Assembly (NCBI GenBank): GCA_021779635.1
Contig: JAJYAH010000148.1
Span: 1-11,557 of the forward strand
Origin: Pseudomonadota bacterium
GTDB taxonomy: Bacteria; Pseudomonadota; Alphaproteobacteria; Rhizobiales; Xanthobacteraceae
Length of the DNA stretch: 11,557 nucleotides
Direction: 5' to 3'
In this document: in pieces, positions 10,458-11,557 of the stretch
How positions within the stretch are numbered: the first letter of the stretch is position 1
Layout: every line of letters begins with the position of its first letter
Program-made: the position numbers and the translations under genes
Notes under the pieces: generated by a model
Seen by the model: the letters and a program-made list of their open reading frames with translations, nothing else
Told to the model about the DNA's origin: nothing
Databases searched by the model: none

Positions 10458-10490
10458 GCAAACGCCCTGGCGAAAGCCAAGGCGTTATGC
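10458..10490. terminator. Strong hairpin upstream of icd (terminator or leader structure)
   Basis: AACGCCCTGGC (10461-10471) and GCCAAGGCGTT (10476-10486) pair with one mismatch around a 4-nt loop (GAAA on plus, TTTC on minus). GCA/TGC extends the stem after a one-base bulge. There is no T-run. On the minus strand it separates the membrane-protein remnant from icd, so it may be an old terminator of that gene or part of the icd control region. Confidence 0.4.
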
Positions 10491-10812
10491 ACTTTGCGCC
10501 CATCCTGTTGGCTTGAAACGCCGCCTGCGTGGTCGCGCCGGCCACCACATCCCAGGTCACGAAGATTCCGCAGATCAGGTGCAGCGCGATCACGAAGAAC
10601 GCCGTGAATGGCACGAGGTAGATCAGGAAGATCAGGAACTGCCTGGCGCTCATCAGCCTGAGCGCGACGATCCAGAACCGGAAATCGATCTTGAAGGCGA
10701 GATCGGCCAGCCACAATGTGGCGTAGCCGACGATGACGGTGGCCAGCGCAATCAGCCCGTTGATGACGGCCCATCCCATGATCTGGTTGGTAATGCCTGG
10801 GCAGGAAAGCCT
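10491..10812 (-). pseudogene. Remnant of a polytopic membrane protein
   Basis: A minus-strand frame has clear membrane character: a segment ITNQIMGWAVINGLIALATV continuing through IVGYATLWLADLAF, then DFRFWIVALRLMSARQF and a second hydrophobic run LIFLIYLVPFTAFFVIALHL. By memory this resembles the membrane half of large alpha/beta-hydrolase-type proteins of Bradyrhizobium, but I cannot confirm it. The frame has no good start (no SD before the internal ATG at 10779). It does not stop before icd: it runs on through the first 650 nt of icd as low-complexity Arg-rich sequence. No enzymatic domain lies upstream. The best reading is a fragment left by deletion, with both ends lost. A small real two-helix membrane protein is less likely. 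Confidence 0.45.
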
Positions 10813-11027
10813 CCCTGTGTCCGGGCCCTTGAACCGGCTTTCGGGTTCGTTTTGCAGGTTCGTTTTTATTGTGATTGATACCGTATTTGAAATCGAGGCG
10901 CGCACGAGACGTCGCTTGCAAATCCCCGTTGAGACTTCGCTCGAGGATTCATTGATGGCGCTAAGGTGATTATTTTGCTTGAGAAACGCCAGGCAAGGGC
11001 CCATCGAAATGGGCCGGCCGCTAGGGG
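10813..11027. other. Non-coding spacer between the remnant and the trmJ leader
   Basis: No credible gene is seen here. It is partly AT-rich (10855-10895 and 10950-10985) and could hold the trmJ promoter, but no convincing -35/-10 pair was found. It contains a tight hairpin at 10998-11015: GGCCCAT and ATGGGCC around CGAA (TTCG on the minus strand). No T-run follows on either strand. Confidence 0.5.
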
Positions 11028-11077
11028 TTGAATCAGGCTCTTAGGAACTTGATTCAAGATCTTCAGAAGTTGAATCA
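11028..11077 (+). promoter_or_regulatory. Three-arm repeat in the trmJ leader
   Basis: The 8-mer TTGAATCA occurs at 11028-11035 and 11070-11077, with its reverse complement TGATTCAA between them at 11050-11057. The middle arm can pair with either outer arm. With the first arm the stem is 10 bp (TTGAATCAGG/CTTGATTCAA, one G-U). With the third it is 8 bp (9 with a G-U) and ends next to the SD GAAGGTG. The spacing is 20-22 bp, so the sites could instead be protein operators on one helix face. The repeats are seen; their role is inferred. Confidence 0.5.
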
Positions 11078-11091
11078 GAAGGTGAAGTGAG

Positions 11092-11557
11092 ATGTCCGGC
11101 TCGGGCACCGACAGGACCAAATCAGGCGTCGATCTGGCGGGGCCCATCGTGATTCTGGTCGAGCCGCAGCTCGGCGAGAACATCGGCATGGCGGCACGCG
11201 CGATGGGCAATTTCGGGCTGACGCGGCTAAGGATCGTCAATCCGCGCGACGGCTGGCCTAACGTTCAGGCCCGGCGCGCGGCCTCCGGCGCCGACCATAT
11301 CCTGGACCATGTCGAGCTGTTCGATACCGTGGAGCAGGCGGTCGCCGACTGCACGCTGCTGCTCGCGACCACCGCCCGCGCGCACGACCAGGCCAAGCCC
11401 GTGATTGCCCCGGAAGCCGCCGCGCGCGAGATCGCGAGCCAGTGCCTCGGCGGCGGCAAGGTCGGCATCCTGTTCGGCCGCGAGCGTTACGGGCTGCAGA
11501 ACGAGGAGGTGGCGCTCGCCAACCGCATCGTCACCTTCCCGGTCAATCCTGGCTTCG
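11092..11557 (+). CDS. trmJ: tRNA/rRNA methyltransferase, TrmJ-like SPOUT family (partial, 3' end beyond window)
   Basis: The first 155 codons of a SpoU/TrmH-family RNA methyltransferase. After a short polar N-terminus come GPIVILVEPQLGENIGMAARAMGNFGL (residues 17-43, with the conserved Asn of SPOUT motif 1), LRIVNPRDGWPN (46-57), ARRAASGADHIL (60-71), LLATTARAHDQ (90-100) and GILFGRERYGLQNEE (125-139), ending in FPVNPGF at the edge. The FGRER-GLxNEE and NPxF blocks are typical of TrmJ, which makes the 2'-O-methyl mark at tRNA position 32 using S-adenosylmethionine. The exact target cannot be told from the N-terminal part alone. ATG 11092 has AAGGTG about 8 nt upstream. The stretch just before it holds the three-arm repeat. 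Confidence 0.88.
   Translation, partial: MSGSGTDRTKSGVDLAGPIVILVEPQLGENIGMAARAMGNFGLTRLRIVNPRDGWPNVQARRAASGADHILDHVELFDTVEQAVADCTLLLATTARAHDQAKPVIAPEAAAREIASQCLGGGKVGILFGRERYGLQNEEVALANRIVTFPVNPGF

Noticed and set aside
9724..11004. 426-aa minus-strand ORF as one gene
   Set aside because: Its second half is the wrong frame of icd. Only the central membrane segments look like protein, so it is reported as a remnant.

Overview
The window looks like chromosomal core sequence from a high-GC alphaproteobacterium, most likely of the Bradyrhizobium/Rhodopseudomonas group (Nitrobacteraceae). The indications are strong G/C preference at third codon positions, proteins with rhizobial features, a homodimeric eukaryote-like NADP isocitrate dehydrogenase, and an intergenic palindromic element of a kind I recall as dispersed in Bradyrhizobium genomes. 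No tRNA, rRNA, CRISPR array, insertion sequence, phage gene or defence cassette was seen.

Layout. Positions 1-4660 are a minus-strand glycine cleavage operon: tandem glycine riboswitch (4660-4474), gcvT, gcvH and gcvP. GcvP runs off the left edge within a few codons of its expected end. A 287-bp divergent spacer follows, holding a candidate gcv promoter and a REP-like pair of hairpins. Next is a complete plus-strand alaS (4948-7635). Beyond it lies a small divergent pair: an uncertain 88-aa minus ORF and a 153-aa plus-strand protein with a probable C-terminal winged helix. The AT-rich spacer between them carries a perfect TTAA-N7-TTAA CtrA-type site and several small palindromes. A convergent minus-strand pair follows: icd and a secreted DUF3455-like protein whose start codon overlaps the icd stop codon (ATGA). 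Upstream of icd are a hairpin, a tandem 11-bp repeat and what appears to be a stranded membrane-protein remnant. At the right edge a plus-strand tRNA methyltransferase of the TrmJ type begins; it is cut by the window end. Its leader has three evenly spaced copies of one 8-mer in alternating orientation.

Function. The gcv operon makes three of the four proteins of the glycine cleavage system (P, H and T; the L-protein is not here). These turn glycine and tetrahydrofolate into CO2, NH3 and methylene-tetrahydrofolate, with expression apparently set by glycine binding to the leader RNA. alaS and the trmJ-like gene serve tRNA charging and modification; icd is a TCA-cycle enzyme. These are ordinary housekeeping genes. 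The more interesting material is in the spacers: the riboswitch leader and its SD region, the CtrA-type site by the unknown winged-helix gene, and the three-arm leader before trmJ. I see no convincing evidence of a wholly new system.
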